From UKL13-2 sp038321965 (GTDB taxonomy: Bacteria; Pseudomonadota; Gammaproteobacteria; Burkholderiales; Usitatibacteraceae): a stretch of 64,000 nt of DNA. The DNA lies in the NCBI GenBank assembly GCA_038321965.1, contig JBBQFL010000001.1:248001-312000 (forward strand). Reading direction: 5' to 3'. Each line of letters begins with the position of its first letter. Within the stretch, counting starts at the first letter, position 1. A program made the translations under genes and the position numbers. This document shows, one piece after another, positions 62,739 to 64,000 of the stretch. Under the pieces are notes generated by a model that saw only the letters and a list, made by a program, of their open reading frames with translations, made no database searches and was not told where the DNA came from.

Positions 62739-63302
62739 ATGCCCAGATTTCTCGTCGTTGCCGTTTTTGCCGGTCTGCTAACTCTTGCGGCAGCCGCCCT
62801 CTTGCTTGACCCCGTTCCCGCCTGGCAAAGCGTGAGTGGCGCGCCAGCCGCAATCCAGACGATTTCTGCCAGTCCAGGGGTGATTTATTCTGCCAAGTTC
62901 CCGGACGCTCAAGGGCAATCGCAGACACTTGCCCAATGGGACAGGCGTCTGCTAATCTTAAATTTCTGGGCCACCTGGTGCGGTCCGTGCAAAGAAGAAA
63001 TGCCGATACTGAAAAATCTGCAGGCAAAATTTGGTAGCCGTGGGCTTCAAGTTGTCGGAATTGCAGCAGATACGCGGTCAAATGTTGCTAACTTCGGGAA
63101 AAAAATTGAAGTTAACTACCCACTTCTTGTCGCCGAAACAGGTGCAATTGAATTTTCCCGGCGCATGGGTAACAGACTCGGGCTGCTTCCCCACACATTG
63201 GTATTGAAACCGGGTGGTGAACTCGTTTACTCCAAGCTCGGGTTGATTTCAGAATCGGAAATGGCTGAGATAATTACCAAAAATCTGCCAATAGGTAACT
63301 AA
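62739..63302 (+). CDS. TlpA-like membrane-anchored thioredoxin
   Basis: A 187-residue TlpA/ResA-type thiol-disulfide oxidoreductase. An N-terminal signal anchor (about 4-24) places the domain in the periplasm. The active site is Cys81-Gly-Pro-Cys84 in NFWATWCGPCKEEMP; VVGIAADTRSNVANF and LGLLPHTLVL (cis-Pro loop) complete the fold. It likely reduces apocytochrome c or other periplasmic thiols. It follows the DsbD-alpha gene by 44 bp and precedes aroQ, the usual betaproteobacterial order. Confidence 0.9.
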   Translation: MPRFLVVAVFAGLLTLAAAALLLDPVPAWQSVSGAPAAIQTISASPGVIYSAKFPDAQGQSQTLAQWDRRLLILNFWATWCGPCKEEMPILKNLQAKFGSRGLQVVGIAADTRSNVANFGKKIEVNYPLLVAETGAIEFSRRMGNRLGLLPHTLVLKPGGELVYSKLGLISESEMAEIITKNLPIGN

Positions 63303-63508
63303 AATACGTTAACTCTGCGGCAGTTTTACTTTGGCAAACCGCCTGATTTATTTACGATTGTGGACGCTGCTTAGTTTGATGTATCCACGCGAGTCGCAAT
63401 CTTCAGGTGTAAAAATACAACAGTTGTCGTTAAAACCCAACGCATAGAAATCCCTATCTTCGGCTAAAAGTTGGACAATTTCCGGCATTTTGAGGCAAAC
63501 TGCTGGCC

Positions 63509-63967
63509 ATGTTGAATATATTAGTCATCCACGGCCCGAATTTGAACCTGCTTGGTACGCGTGAACCCGCTGTTTACGGGAGCACAACTTTGGCCCAGAT
63601 AGATACAAAGTTGCTCGCAATAGCAAAGCGCGCAAAACTCCAGTTAGGGTATTTTCAGAGTAATGGCGAGGGAGAGCTGATTGACCGCATTCATGCTGCA
63701 AAAGCCGAAGGCGTGGCTTTCATTTTGATCAATCCAGGCGCTTATACCCACACCAGTATTGCTCTGCGCGACGCGCTGTCGGCGGTCGCGATTCCATTTA
63801 TCGAAGTGCACTTGTCAAACGTCCATGCGCGCGAGGAGTTCCGTAGACACTCGTACTTGTCAGACCTCGCTGTAGGCGTCGTATGCGGGTTGGGGGCGGA
63901 TGGTTACGAATTCGCCCTGGACGCAGCCATCCGGCGCATTGGTTCATCAAGCAAAAGCAAGAACTAG
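63509..63967 (+). CDS. aroQ: 3-dehydroquinate dehydratase, type II
   Basis: A 152-residue dodecameric shikimate-pathway enzyme. The N-terminus MLNILVIHGPNLNLLGTREP and Tyr23 in AVYGSTTL (catalytic) are diagnostic. SNGEGELIDRIH, NPGAYTHTSIALRDAL and HLSNVHAREEFRRHS (His101) complete the active site. In related genomes accB and accC follow; the window ends 33 bases after the stop. The 206-base gap upstream likely holds its promoter. Confidence 0.95.
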   Translation: MLNILVIHGPNLNLLGTREPAVYGSTTLAQIDTKLLAIAKRAKLQLGYFQSNGEGELIDRIHAAKAEGVAFILINPGAYTHTSIALRDALSAVAIPFIEVHLSNVHAREEFRRHSYLSDLAVGVVCGLGADGYEFALDAAIRRIGSSSKSKN

Positions 63968-64000
63968 CAAATACGCACAACGGACGCCGCGATGACGGAC

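Noticed and set aside
1..64000. CRISPR arrays, tRNA or rRNA genes, insertion sequences, phage structural genes
   Set aside because: No regularly spaced repeats, cloverleaf sequences, rRNA segments or transposase/capsid motifs were recognised on reading both strands; a small tRNA could still be missed without a covariance-model search.

Overview
The window looks like chromosome of a betaproteobacterium (Burkholderiales/Nitrosomonadales-like; genus not determined). The evidence is gene content and order: a hemC-hemD-hemX-hemY operon, a proteobacterial gshA-gshB pair, a giant DUF3683 FAD/Fe-S oxidoreductase, mpl, and an fxsA / cutA-dsbD-tlpA-aroQ neighbourhood. Base composition is moderately GC-rich and coding density is high. 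I saw no rRNA, tRNA, CRISPR array, transposase or phage structural gene.

Layout. 1-6.2 kb: the 5' part of a tandem-domain class III nucleotide cyclase that runs off the left edge, then four glycosyltransferases (two GT4, two GT9/heptosyltransferase type) of a lipopolysaccharide/oligosaccharide cluster. 6.3-16.5 kb: a secreted tricorn-type protease; a leftward detoxification and repair operon (old yellow enzyme, glutathione transferase, YcaQ-type glycosylase); a patatin-like phospholipase; a secreted S9 peptidase with a textbook terminator. 16.8-25.1 kb: an NHL-repeat lipoprotein, small cupin and deaminase genes around a decayed toxin-antitoxin locus, small exported proteins, a SolA-type oxidase and a serine hydrolase. 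25.1-29.7 kb: a VOC-bicupin protein, then an accessory patch with a DUF1828-type two-gene module (partner frameshifted), a 5'-truncated toxin with intact antitoxin, a diverged repeat pair, and yedK. 29.7-38.9 kb: PepSY protein, MddA-like methyltransferase diverging from an Lrp/AsnC regulator, a HAMP-cyclase, a DUF4189 protein, a cyclophilin fusion, an AlkD-like protein, and a GntR-ABC transporter operon with a near-perfect operator. 39.3-43.4 kb: mpl, gshA, gshB. 43.4-49.3 kb: a C-terminal pseudogene fragment, an unknown 538-residue protein, a HIT protein and a very large subtilisin fusion. 49.4-64 kb: DUF3683 oxidoreductase, hemCDXY, argC, peroxiredoxin, ferredoxin-type reductase, SDR protein, fxsA, an interrupted cutA, a lone DsbD alpha domain, tlpA and aroQ.

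The most distinctive signal is a module of about 105-120 residues (core: D-[LM]-W-[WF]...GWG...QQ...Y.Y...P.WY, ending ..[IT][DN]G...R-Q-[FY/T]) that occurs five times in three different exported proteins: alone near the N-terminus of a 262-residue protein, twice behind a cyclophilin domain, and twice behind a subtilisin plus beta-propeller. It looks like a mobile surface or extracellular module. The second theme is local gene decay: at least five loci (two toxin-antitoxin relics, the DUF1828 partner, cutA/dsbD, and the fragment behind gshB) carry frameshifts, in-frame stops or truncations next to intact neighbours.

Start codons were moved inward wherever a signal peptide, Shine-Dalgarno sequence, overlap or family N-terminus argued for it. 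Functional names rest on motifs read by eye; no database search was possible.
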